Part shown: positions 7,514 through 14,872 of the stretch, in pieces
Position numbering within the stretch: the first letter of the stretch is position 1
Layout: every line of letters starts with the position of its first letter
Made by a program: the position numbers and the translations under genes
The notes under the pieces: model-generated
Databases searched by the model: none
Told to the model about the DNA's origin: nothing
The model's input: only the letters and a program-made list of their open reading frames with translations
DNA from: an uncultured Oscillospiraceae bacterium
Lineage (GTDB): Bacteria; Bacillota; Clostridia; Oscillospirales; Acutalibacteraceae
Assembly (NCBI GenBank): GCA_900555015.1
Contig: USJL01000015.1
Location: 1-23,588, forward strand
DNA: 23,588 nt
Reading direction: 5' to 3'

Positions 7514-7732
7514 ATGAAAGTAAGATTACCCAAACACAGAGAATTTTTAATTAAATTTGAAGATGGATATGACAAATCCGACGAAGCGTGGGAAGAACTT
7601 AACCAAATCGTTAAAGATTATTCCGTTGACGGAAAATCTGTTTACAGCGAAACGTTTATTGAAGACAATGAAGACAAGGTTAAAGCTCTTCAGGAAAAAT
7701 ATGAATTTACATATGAAATTATTGAAAAATAA
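7514..7732 (+). CDS. Conserved-looking 72-residue acidic protein, unknown function
   Basis: I do not recognise this protein. It has 72 residues, is rich in Glu, Asp and Lys, and is soluble, with no membrane segment, cysteine or metal motif. It reads as beta-helix-beta: MKVRLPKHREFLIKFEDGY, then a helix DEAWEELNQIVKDYS, then a second helix and the strand EFTYEIIEK. It has a proper Shine-Dalgarno (AAAGGA, about 8 nt before the ATG), follows the strong promoter at 7454-7482, and ends 11 nt before the mannosidase start, so it is the first gene of that operon. Codon use and spacing fit a real gene rather than a chance frame. Confidence 0.65.
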   Translation: MKVRLPKHREFLIKFEDGYDKSDEAWEELNQIVKDYSVDGKSVYSETFIEDNEDKVKALQEKYEFTYEIIEK

Positions 7733-7743
7733 AAGGTAAAAAT

Positions 7744-10700
7744 ATGAAAGACAAAAAAGTTTACACAGTTGCCACAGCCCATTTAGACACTGTGTGGCGC
7801 TGGAATTTGGCAACAACCATTGAAGAATTTTTGCCGGATACAATTTCCAAAAACTTTGATTTAATAGAAAAGTACCCTAATTACCGTTTTAATTTTGAAG
7901 GTGCTTTTCGTTATGAATTGATTGAAGAATATTACCCAAAGCAATTTGAAGAAATTCAAGAGCTTGTAAAACAAGGCAAATGGTGCCCGGCAGGTTCAAG
8001 CTATGAAAACGGTGATGTAAACGTTCCGTCACCTGAAGCACTTTTCAGAAATATCCTTATAGGCAACAGATATTTTAAAGAGAAATTCGGCAAAACAACT
8101 ACAGATATTTTTTTGCCGGACTGCTTTGGTTTTGGCTATGCATTACCGTCTGTTATGAAACACAGCAGACTTAACGGGTTTACAACACAAAAATTAAGCT
8201 GGGGTTCTGCTTACGGCGTGCCTTTTGACTTAGGTTATTGGCAAGGTGTTGACGGCTCCAGAGTATTTGCCTGCCCTGACGCAAGAAGCTACCAATATAA
8301 GTTTACGGACGATGTTCGTGCAGATGTAAGCGTTATTGATAAAATAACAAAAAATGCATTTGAAAACGGAATTCCCGAAACATTACACCTTTACGGAACC
8401 GGCGACAAAGGCGGCTCACCCACAGAGGAAAGCGTAAAAGCCGTTAATGACAGCGTTGAGCTTAATGAAAACAATGATTTTAAGGTTATTTCAGCATCTG
8501 CAGATGAAATGTTTGCCGATTTGGAAAAGCTTGATGAAGAAACTTTAAACAACCTTAAAGTTTGGAACAATGAGCTTGTTATGACATCTCACGGAGCAGG
8601 TTCTTATACATCAAGAACTATATCTAAGCGTTTTAATGCAAAAAGCGAAGATTTGGCTGACATTGCAGAAAGAGCGTGCGTTGCGGCAAACACAACAGGC
8701 GTATATAAATACCCAAAAGAAATATTTAACACTGCCTGGAAAAGAGTTATAAAGCACCAATTTCATGATGACCTTACAGGAACATCTTGGATGGAAGATT
8801 ATAACGAAGCGTGCAACGATTACTACATTTCGCAAAACCAATTTAAAACAGAATATGTGGGAGCAGTCGGTGCAATAGCCAATGAACTTAACACCGAATT
8901 TGTTACGGAATGCGGTGTTATTGTTAACAACCCCACTGCTTACGACAGAAAAGACACTGTTTCAGCCCACGTTAAACTTAACCACAACGCAACATTTGTA
9001 AGTGTATTTGACTGCAACGGAAATGAAGTTCCAAGCCAAATTTTGAAAAAAACCGGCAAAGAATTTGACATTGTATTTTTGGCTGACGTTAAATCTCTCG
9101 GTTACAGTGTTTATGATGTTAAAGCGGCAAACACACGCTGTAAAATCGCTACAGACTTAAAAGTAAGCGAACATATTTTGGAAAACAAAAAATACAGAAT
9201 TGTATTCAACAAAAACGGCGATATAGGTTCAATTATTGACAAAAAGCTTAACAAGCAATTACTTGACGCACCGATTAAAATGGCTGTTTTAAATGATGTT
9301 GGCGCATTGTCTTACCCATCATGGGAAATCAGAAAAGAAGATTTAGACAAAGAGCCTGCATTTTATGCAAATTCACCTGAATTTGAAATTGTTGAAAACG
9401 GACCGGCAAGAGTTGCAATTAAGGTAACAAGAACTGCAAACCACACAACAATTTCACAAACCGTTTCACTTACAAGTGAAAGCAACTTTATATCCGTTTT
9501 CAATGATGTTGACTGGAAGTCAAGAAGAAGCATGCTTAAAGCTGTTTTTCCGTTTTCTTGCTACAACAAAACAGCAACATATGACTTGGGACTCGGTGTA
9601 ATTAAACGTGAAAACAACACGGATAAACTGTATGAAGTTCCGGCTCAAAAATGGGCAGATATTACAGCAGGAGACGGAAGTTACGGCGTTTCTGTATTCA
9701 GCGACTGCAAATACGGCTGGGACAAGCCGGCGTCAAATACGTTAAGGCTTACATGCATACACACGCCATCCGGTGCTTTTACAAAAGAAACACGCCAGGA
9801 TTTGCAGGACTTGGGCAAAAATATTTTTTCATTTGGCATTTTCAGCCATGAAAGCGGTTTTGAAAACTCAACACAAAAGGAAAGCCAATTATTCCAAAAA
9901 CCGCTTATTGCTTTTCAAACAAGTGCACGCAGAAACGGCAGCTTAGGTAACAACTATTCATTTGCACAAGTTAACAACGAAAATGTTATTATCAGAGCGA
10001 TTAAACTTGCAGAAGATGATGACAGCGTAATTATAAGAGTTAACGAAGGAACAGGCAAACAGCAAAACAAAGTGTGTGTTAGGTTCTATACAGATATTGA
10101 AGAAGCCTGTGAAACATACGCAAGCGAAGAATACAAAAACAAAGCTAAATTTAAAGGAAAAGTGCTTACCTTTGATATTAAACCTTTTGGAATAAAAACA
10201 TTTAAGGTTTCGCTTAAAAAAGCAGATAAAAAAGGAAAAGAAAACTTTAAAAAAATAGAGCTTGAATGCAACTCTAAAGGATTTACAAGCAATGCAGACA
10301 AGCGCAACGTTATTCTTCAAGGCGGCGGTTGCTCATTGCCTGCCGAATTATACCCGACACAAATGACAGTCGGCGGAATCACGTTTAAACTGACAGACCC
10401 GAGCGCTGATAAAGATGTTTTAGTTGCAAGGGAGCAAAACATTGAAATTCCCAAAGGTTCAACAAAACTTTACATACTTGCAGGTTCCACACTCGGCGAC
10501 CGTGAAGCAATGTTTTACGTTGACGGAAAAGAAAAGCCGATAACAGTTCATTCATTCAATGAACCCATAGCAAGATGGGATATGGCAGGATTAAACCAAA
10601 CGGCGCTTACCAAGAATGCAAACGTTGGTTTTGAATTTTCACACACCCACCACCCCGAAGGTGATGTTGCCAACGGAAAAGTAAGATTTTATATATATGA

Positions 10701-11007
10701 AATTGATGTAAGAAACGGAAAAACGCTTACACTGCCGGAAGACAACAGAATTATTATTTTGGCAATGACAGCCGTTAAGAAATTCTCCAACACAGTGCTT
10801 GCAACAAAAATTGTTGATAAAATTGACAACGGTAACTATGATTTTGGCGATATTCCGCCGATTGATAAAATTATTGACAAAGCCGATTTTATTACAATAA
10901 GAGCAGGTAAAATTCAAGACCAAGCCAACGGAGGAAAAGGTAAAGGATTTAAACGAGATAATATTATTACAAATATTATTCGTTCATATACAAAATCCGA
11001 TTGGTAA
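7744..11007 (+). CDS. Alpha-mannosidase, glycoside hydrolase family 38
   Basis: 1087 residues. The N-terminal catalytic domain begins at once with ATAH13LD15TVWRW, the zinc-binding His and Asp. It continues with LPD126CFGFG, where D126 is the expected nucleophile, and HGAGSYTSR, then the zinc ligand in KHQFH341DDLTG. The central three-helix and large beta-sandwich regions follow (about 370-830). The last roughly 220 residues form an extra beta-rich domain (with SHTHHPEGD) of uncertain role. There is no signal peptide, so it probably degrades imported manno-oligosaccharides or glycan fragments in the cytoplasm. It is longer than E. coli MngB (about 880 residues). AAAGGT lies 6 nt before the ATG. 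It is cotranscribed with the 72-residue protein and ends at a perfect terminator. Confidence 0.92.
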   Translation: MKDKKVYTVATAHLDTVWRWNLATTIEEFLPDTISKNFDLIEKYPNYRFNFEGAFRYELIEEYYPKQFEEIQELVKQGKWCPAGSSYENGDVNVPSPEALFRNILIGNRYFKEKFGKTTTDIFLPDCFGFGYALPSVMKHSRLNGFTTQKLSWGSAYGVPFDLGYWQGVDGSRVFACPDARSYQYKFTDDVRADVSVIDKITKNAFENGIPETLHLYGTGDKGGSPTEESVKAVNDSVELNENNDFKVISASADEMFADLEKLDEETLNNLKVWNNELVMTSHGAGSYTSRTISKRFNAKSEDLADIAERACVAANTTGVYKYPKEIFNTAWKRVIKHQFHDDLTGTSWMEDYNEACNDYYISQNQFKTEYVGAVGAIANELNTEFVTECGVIVNNPTAYDRKDTVSAHVKLNHNATFVSVFDCNGNEVPSQILKKTGKEFDIVFLADVKSLGYSVYDVKAANTRCKIATDLKVSEHILENKKYRIVFNKNGDIGSIIDKKLNKQLLDAPIKMAVLNDVGALSYPSWEIRKEDLDKEPAFYANSPEFEIVENGPARVAIKVTRTANHTTISQTVSLTSESNFISVFNDVDWKSRRSMLKAVFPFSCYNKTATYDLGLGVIKRENNTDKLYEVPAQKWADITAGDGSYGVSVFSDCKYGWDKPASNTLRLTCIHTPSGAFTKETRQDLQDLGKNIFSFGIFSHESGFENSTQKESQLFQKPLIAFQTSARRNGSLGNNYSFAQVNNENVIIRAIKLAEDDDSVIIRVNEGTGKQQNKVCVRFYTDIEEACETYASEEYKNKAKFKGKVLTFDIKPFGIKTFKVSLKKADKKGKENFKKIELECNSKGFTSNADKRNVILQGGGCSLPAELYPTQMTVGGITFKLTDPSADKDVLVAREQNIEIPKGSTKLYILAGSTLGDREAMFYVDGKEKPITVHSFNEPIARWDMAGLNQTALTKNANVGFEFSHTHHPEGDVANGKVRFYIYEIDVRNGKTLTLPEDNRIIILAMTAVKKFSNTVLATKIVDKIDNGNYDFGDIPPIDKIIDKADFITIRAGKIQDQANGGKGKGFKRDNIITNIIRSYTKSDW

Positions 11008-11013
11008 TATACA

Positions 11014-11048
11014 AAAAGAGCTTATACACAAAATGTATAAGCTCTTTT
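11014..11048 (+). terminator. Strong terminator of the alpha-mannosidase operon
   Basis: A perfect 15-bp inverted repeat (11014-11028 with 11034-11048) with a 5-base loop, starting 7 nt after the mannosidase stop and ending in TTTT. A-runs on the left arm make it potentially active in both directions. Confidence 0.9.
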
Positions 11049-11084
11049 ATTATTGTTAAGGCATATAACTTTACAAAAAATATT

Positions 11085-11208
11085 TGTTGAAGAATTGCGG
11101 AAAACATTGTTGAAAATGTTAAAGATTTAACCGTAGAAATGTGGAAAACTGTGTTGAAACAGTTTAAAATGTAAAGGGATTTAACTTGCATTAACATAAT
11201 TTTCCACA
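11085..11208. other. Cluster of DnaA-box-like 9-mers in the mannosidase-ftsZ gap
   Basis: The 264-bp gap between the two terminated operons contains no gene. It has several sites close to the DnaA box TTATCCACA or its complement TGTGGATAA. TGTGGAAAA at 11140-11148 and TTTTCCACA at 11200-11208 each have one mismatch. TGCGGAAAA at 11096-11104 and TGTTGAAAA at 11108-11116 have two. TGTTGAAAC (11152-11160) and TGTTGAAGA (11085-11093) are weaker. The first five are in one orientation and the last is inverted; two pairs have starts exactly 12 nt apart. An AT-rich stretch follows (about 11209-11260). Confidence 0.4.
11099..11185. repeat. Imperfect tandem repeat with two GTTGAA-loop hairpins
   Basis: Two related units, 11099-11131 and 11143-11185. 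Each begins GGAAAAC, carries an inverted repeat around the loop GTTGAA, and ends GATTTAAC. The stem is 6 bp in the first (11103-11108 with 11115-11120) and 7 bp in the second (11146-11152 with 11159-11165). The stem bases differ between units but stay paired. The loops are 44 nt apart. Confidence 0.5.
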
Positions 11209-11260
11209 ATTTTGAATTTTAGCATACAAATTGATAAAAAAATAACGAATGAATATATAC

Positions 11261-11293
11261 AAAAACTCAGCAGTTTATAACCGCTGAGTTTTT
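11261..11293 (-). terminator. ftsZ terminator
   Basis: An inverted repeat, 11261-11271 with 11283-11293 (core ACTCAGC/GCTGAGT), starts 20 nt after the ftsZ stop on the minus strand and ends in a T-run. It marks the end of the dcw cluster. Confidence 0.85.
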
Positions 11294-11312
11294 TATGTAT
11301 GAAATATACCGA

Positions 11313-12410
11313 TTATTTTTTGAAGAAGTTAACAATATCGCTGAAAGTATCATCATCATTTGATGTAAAACTGCTTGGAGCGGCTGTTTTTTCAACAGGA
11401 GGAGCAACTTCAATGTTTGCTGTTGTTGATTTAATAGGTGCTCCGGGTCCTTTATCGCCAAAACGAGTTGCGATAACTGTAATAATCATTTCATCTTCAA
11501 GAGATTCATCAAAATTAGCACCCCAAATGATTTCACAATCAGGATGAACAGCATTTGTAACAATAGATGATGCTGCATCGATTTCTTCAAGACCAATGTC
11601 TGTAGAAGCGGTAATGTTAAGAAGAACGCCACGTGCACCGTCAATAGAAGTGTTAAGAAGAGGACTTGAAATAGCCTGTTGAGCAGCAATTTCAGCCTTA
11701 TCCTTACCTTTAGCACGACCAACGCCCATGTGAGCATAGCCGGCATCCTTCATGATTTCTGTTACATCGGCAAAGTCTGAGTTTACAAGACCTGTTGCAT
11801 TTACAAGGTCTGAAATAGACTGAACGCCCTGACGAAGAACATCGTTTGCAATTTCAAAAGCGTTAAGAAGAGTAATTCTTTCTTCAGTAACATATTTAAG
11901 ATTTTCGTTAGGAATTACCATAAGTGAATCAACATACTGAGCAAGTTCGTTAATACCTGCCTGTGCTTGGTCCATACGGCGCTTACCTTCAAAAGCAAAA
12001 GGAGTTGTAACAACGCCAACGGTAAGAATACCCAAATCTTTTGCAATTTTAGCAACAACCGGTGCTGCACCTGTGCCTGTGCCGCCGCCCATACCGGCTG
12101 TAATGAATACCATTTCTGAACCGGTAAGAATATCTGTTAATGCTTCACGGCTTTCCTCTGCTGCTTTTGTGCCGATTTCAGGCTTTGCACCTGCGCCACG
12201 ACCCTTTGTAGCCTTTTCGCCGATAAGGATTTTGTGTGTTGCTGTTGATTTTGCAAGAGCCGGTTTATCACTGTTTACTGCAACAAACTCAACATCTTGA
12301 ATATTACAATGTACCATGCGGTTAACTGCGTTTCCGCCGCCTCCGCCGACACCTACAACTTTTATAGAAACAACTTTTGTGTCGTCTGTATCAATTTCAT
12401 AACGTCCCAT
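11313..12410 (-). CDS. ftsZ: Cell division protein FtsZ
   Basis: 365 residues of the tubulin-like GTPase that forms the division ring at midcell. The nucleotide-binding loop VGVGGGGGNAVNRM (19-32), the tubulin signature GGGTGTG (108-114), and NLKYVTEERITLLNAFEIAND with the later FADV segment (synergy loop) are all present. The globular domain ends near 315, then a short variable linker leads to the C-terminal peptide DTFSDIVNFFKK. That peptide departs from the common DDLDIPTFLRRR-type tail but keeps the acidic, then hydrophobic, then basic layout that binds FtsA or SepF. AAAGGAG lies 10 nt before the ATG. It has its own promoter and terminator and follows ftsQ without an intervening ftsA. Confidence 0.97.
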   Translation of the reverse strand: MGRYEIDTDDTKVVSIKVVGVGGGGGNAVNRMVHCNIQDVEFVAVNSDKPALAKSTATHKILIGEKATKGRGAGAKPEIGTKAAEESREALTDILTGSEMVFITAGMGGGTGTGAAPVVAKIAKDLGILTVGVVTTPFAFEGKRRMDQAQAGINELAQYVDSLMVIPNENLKYVTEERITLLNAFEIANDVLRQGVQSISDLVNATGLVNSDFADVTEIMKDAGYAHMGVGRAKGKDKAEIAAQQAISSPLLNTSIDGARGVLLNITASTDIGLEEIDAASSIVTNAVHPDCEIIWGANFDESLEDEMIITVIATRFGDKGPGAPIKSTTANIEVAPPVEKTAAPSSFTSNDDDTFSDIVNFFKK

Positions 12411-12465
12411 ACTGTTAATTCTCCTTTATATATTTTTTATTCACTGCTTTCGTTGTGATACAAAC

Positions 12466-12480
12466 ATATTGTAACAATAT
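12466..12480. promoter_or_regulatory. 15-bp palindrome over the ftsZ -10 box, candidate operator
   Basis: ATATTGT-A-ACAATAT is a perfect inverted repeat with 7-base arms and a one-base centre. It fully covers the ftsZ -10 box (12468-12473) and would allow a dimeric regulator to block transcription. The adjoining bases repeat part of the motif in direct orientation. Confidence 0.4.
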
Positions 12481-12496
12481 TGTAATCATTTTGCAA
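12468..12496 (-). promoter_or_regulatory. Sigma-A promoter of ftsZ
   Basis: Minus strand TTGCAA (12496-12491), exactly 17 nt, TACAAT (12473-12468). The predicted start near 12461 gives a leader of about 50 nt. Confidence 0.65.
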
Positions 12497-12607
12497 TACT
12501 TTTTTTGATTTTAATTAAATATTTTTTTCAAATATTTTATTAAAAAATTGTTACTTGTTGTTGAATATTAACAAATTCAGTAAAATTTCCGAAAACTGAC
12601 AAATTAT

Positions 12608-12656
12608 TGTAAAGTAAATGCCTTTACAGTAAAATCAGGCTTAATCAGCTGTAAAG
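12608..12656 (-). other. Mutually exclusive hairpins at the ftsQ-ftsZ junction
   Basis: In minus-strand order there are three related segments: A CTTTACAG (12656-12649, inside the last ftsQ codons), B CTGTAAAG (12629-12622) and C CTTTACA (12614-12608). A pairs perfectly with B (8 bp) and B also pairs with C (7 bp), so only one stem can form. C is followed by a weak AT run, so the B:C stem may be a poor terminator after ftsQ. Confidence 0.4.
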
Positions 12657-13549
12657 TAAGATTGCTTGTCAGCAGTTAAATCAAGTGTTCCTTTAGCATT
12701 TTCATTGGTTTCATTCATTTTTTCACAAACTGCCAATCCTCTGTACACTTTATTTTCCAAATCATCACAGCTGCCTAATTTAAAAGTAATTCTGTTTTCA
12801 TAAATAATGTAATTATCATTTAATCCGTTTGACGAAAGTGCTGTAGCTTCCGTCATATTTAAATTTTTAATTATTTCAGACAATTTAATTATACAATTTG
12901 AAACATCCTCGTTTTCAAAAACAATTATTTGACCTTCTTTTGATGATGTTACAGTTGCATTTTGTATTTCTTTAACATCTGCAGGAATTTCTTTAGATGA
13001 ATCTTTAAGTACCTTTAAGTTATCGTCAAGCAACTTATAACTTCCGTCTTCATTTTTTATATAATAGCAAGGAGTTGCCTCTGTTATATTAAGTGTAATT
13101 TCAGACGGTAATTTTCTTTTTACAGTTACCGAATAAATATACGGCAAATTTTCTTCTAAGCTTTTAGCACAGTCATCGCTGTTTATTAAAAACAAATTAT
13201 CGCCGATATCAATATTGCTGTATGCTACTACTTCATCTGAAGTATAAATTCCACTGCCGTTAACATTTATAACGGTTATTTTGAAAAACACGGTAAGTGA
13301 AAGCACAACCGCTACAGCCAATAATACAATAATTAAGCATATTGTAATAAGTGCTTTACGAACACTATTTTTTAATTTACGCTTTTTATTTTGTTTATGT
13401 CTTTTTTCCGCAGTGCTGATATTTTTACCGTCCTGATTATACTGCATATCAGCATTTCTTATTTGAGGGGCTGAATTATAAATTTTAGGAGGCTCAAGCC
13501 CGTCAAAATTATTCATACTTTTAACTTTATTATTATTCTTATTTTTCAT
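12641..13549 (-). CDS. ftsQ: Cell division protein FtsQ/DivIB
   Basis: 302 residues of the bitopic divisome protein that links the FtsL/FtsB-type subcomplex to the septal synthase. A basic, Asn-rich cytoplasmic tail (1-64) precedes one membrane segment (about 66-88). A POTRA domain follows (about 90-160, FKITVINVNGSGIY then YIYSVTVKRKLPSEITLNI), then the beta domain (YYIKNEDGSYKLLDDN). The extracytoplasmic part is as usual for DivIB. The start ATG is 5 nt after the murA stop but has no visible Shine-Dalgarno, so translation is probably coupled to murA. An internal ATG (M12) is the only other start near the N terminus. The 3' end overlaps alternative hairpins. Confidence 0.88.
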   Translation of the reverse strand: MKNKNNNKVKSMNNFDGLEPPKIYNSAPQIRNADMQYNQDGKNISTAEKRHKQNKKRKLKNSVRKALITICLIIVLLAVAVVLSLTVFFKITVINVNGSGIYTSDEVVAYSNIDIGDNLFLINSDDCAKSLEENLPYIYSVTVKRKLPSEITLNITEATPCYYIKNEDGSYKLLDDNLKVLKDSSKEIPADVKEIQNATVTSSKEGQIIVFENEDVSNCIIKLSEIIKNLNMTEATALSSNGLNDNYIIYENRITFKLGSCDDLENKVYRGLAVCEKMNETNENAKGTLDLTADKQSYFTAD

Positions 13550-13554
13550 ATCCG

Positions 13555-14811
13555 TTAATTATTAATTCTAATAATATCTCCGCCGATTAATTTTAAATTA
13601 TCTTCAAATTTTTCGTATCCCCTGTCGATATGATAAATATCGCCGACAGTTGAAACACCCTGCGCCGCAAGTGCCGCAATAACAAGAGCCGCGCCGCCAC
13701 GCAAATCGGTGCAATATACATTTGCACCATATAAATTTTTAACACCGTTAACGGCAGCTACGCTGTCATTAACAATAATATCGGCACCAAAGCGATTTAA
13801 CTCGCTTACATGCTTATATCTGCTTTCAAAAATGCTTTCTCGAATTAAGGATGTTCCGTTTGACTTTGTTAAAGCAGCCATTACCGTTGCTTGACAATCA
13901 GTAGGAAAACCGGGATACGGCATAGTTTTAATATGTTTTACTGCTTTAATTTTCTTAGGTGAAACCACCTTTAATTCATTTGAGTTAATATAAAGCTTAC
14001 AACCCATATCCATAAAAACAGGAATAACCGGTGATAAATGATTTGCCCTAATATTTTTAATTACAAGCTCATCACAATTTAAAGCACCAACACTCATATA
14101 AGTTGCGGCTTCAATTCTGTCGGGAATAACATTGTGAGAACAGGGATATAATCTGTCTACACCTTCAATTTCAATCGTTCCCTCGCCTGCTCCGAAGATG
14201 CGTGCGCCGCATGAGTTAAGGAACTCTGCCAAATCGGAAATTTCAGGTTCACGGGCGGCATTAATAACGGTTGTTCTGCCCTTTGCCAAAACTGCCGAAA
14301 TAATAATATTTTCAGTAGCGCCAACGCTTGGAAAAGTTAAAATTATTTTTGAGCCATGAAGCTCTGTTGATTTGCAGCAAATACAGTTTCCGTTTTCGTT
14401 AATTTGAGCACCAATTTTTTTTAAAGCGCTTATATGTAAATCAATAGGACGAACGCCGATATCGCATCCGCCGGGATAACAAAGGGTTGCCTCCTTCGTT
14501 CTTGAAAGAAGTGAACCGAGAAAAATTATTGAAGAACGCATTTCGCGCATCATTTCCTCGGGAATATAATTTTGGGAAACGGAAGAAGCGTCTACAGACA
14601 CCGTGCTGCCGCACTTAACTGCCTTTGCACCTAAAAAATTAAGAATTTTAACAGAGGCTCTTACATCTGCCAAATCCGGAACATTATGTATTACACATTC
14701 GCCGTTAACAAGCAAAGTTGCAGCTAAAATAGGTAAAACAGAGTTTTTTGCACCGTGAACGGATATTTCACCGCCCATTTTTTTACCGCCGTTAATAATT
14801 AATTTTTCCAA
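13555..14811 (-). CDS. murA: UDP-N-acetylglucosamine 1-carboxyvinyltransferase MurA
   Basis: First committed step of peptidoglycan synthesis in the cytoplasm: transfer of enolpyruvate from PEP to UDP-GlcNAc. The N-terminal INGGKK...ISVHGAKNSVLPILAA matches the EPSP-synthase-like fold. The catalytic cysteine is in PGGC-DIGVRP (codon 119 counted from GTG 14820), so fosfomycin sensitivity is expected. The frame allows GTG 14820 (421 aa). TTG 14811 (418 aa) gives the family-typical MEKLIINGG start and has AGGTGG (14822-14817) 5 nt upstream, so it is preferred here. A 9-bp inverted repeat ends 4 nt before that ribosome site. The gene lies between murG and ftsQ, 61 nt after murG. Confidence 0.94.
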   Translation of the reverse strand: MEKLIINGGKKMGGEISVHGAKNSVLPILAATLLVNGECVIHNVPDLADVRASVKILNFLGAKAVKCGSTVSVDASSVSQNYIPEEMMREMRSSIIFLGSLLSRTKEATLCYPGGCDIGVRPIDLHISALKKIGAQINENGNCICCKSTELHGSKIILTFPSVGATENIIISAVLAKGRTTVINAAREPEISDLAEFLNSCGARIFGAGEGTIEIEGVDRLYPCSHNVIPDRIEAATYMSVGALNCDELVIKNIRANHLSPVIPVFMDMGCKLYINSNELKVVSPKKIKAVKHIKTMPYPGFPTDCQATVMAALTKSNGTSLIRESIFESRYKHVSELNRFGADIIVNDSVAAVNGVKNLYGANVYCTDLRGGAALVIAALAAQGVSTVGDIYHIDRGYEKFEDNLKLIGGDIIRINN

Positions 14812-14825
14812 AATTTCCACCTGCC

Positions 14826-14852
14826 GTGCATAGTCTTTTTTATACTATGCAC
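14826..14852 (-). promoter_or_regulatory. 9-bp perfect stem-loop just upstream of the murA ribosome site
   Basis: GTGCATAGT (14826-14834) and ACTATGCAC (14844-14852) form a perfect inverted repeat with a 9-base A/T-rich loop, between the murG stop and the murA ribosome-binding site. No T-run follows on the minus strand, so it does not look like a terminator. Confidence 0.55.
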
Positions 14853-14872
14853 CAAGGGTGAAAAATGACAAA

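Noticed and set aside
10976..11209. 77-codon minus-strand frame across the mannosidase terminator and the intergenic gap
   Set aside because: It runs through a perfect terminator hairpin and repeat-like DNA, has low-complexity hydrophobic content and no Shine-Dalgarno.
11050..11260. Chromosomal origin oriC
   Set aside because: DnaA-like words are present, but no dnaA, dnaN, rpmH or other origin-linked gene is in the window, and most sites are imperfect. It is kept only as a DnaA-like cluster.
11299..11547. 82-codon plus-strand frame opposite the ftsZ 3' end
   Set aside because: Overlaps the ftsZ terminator and conserved ftsZ codons; no supporting signals.
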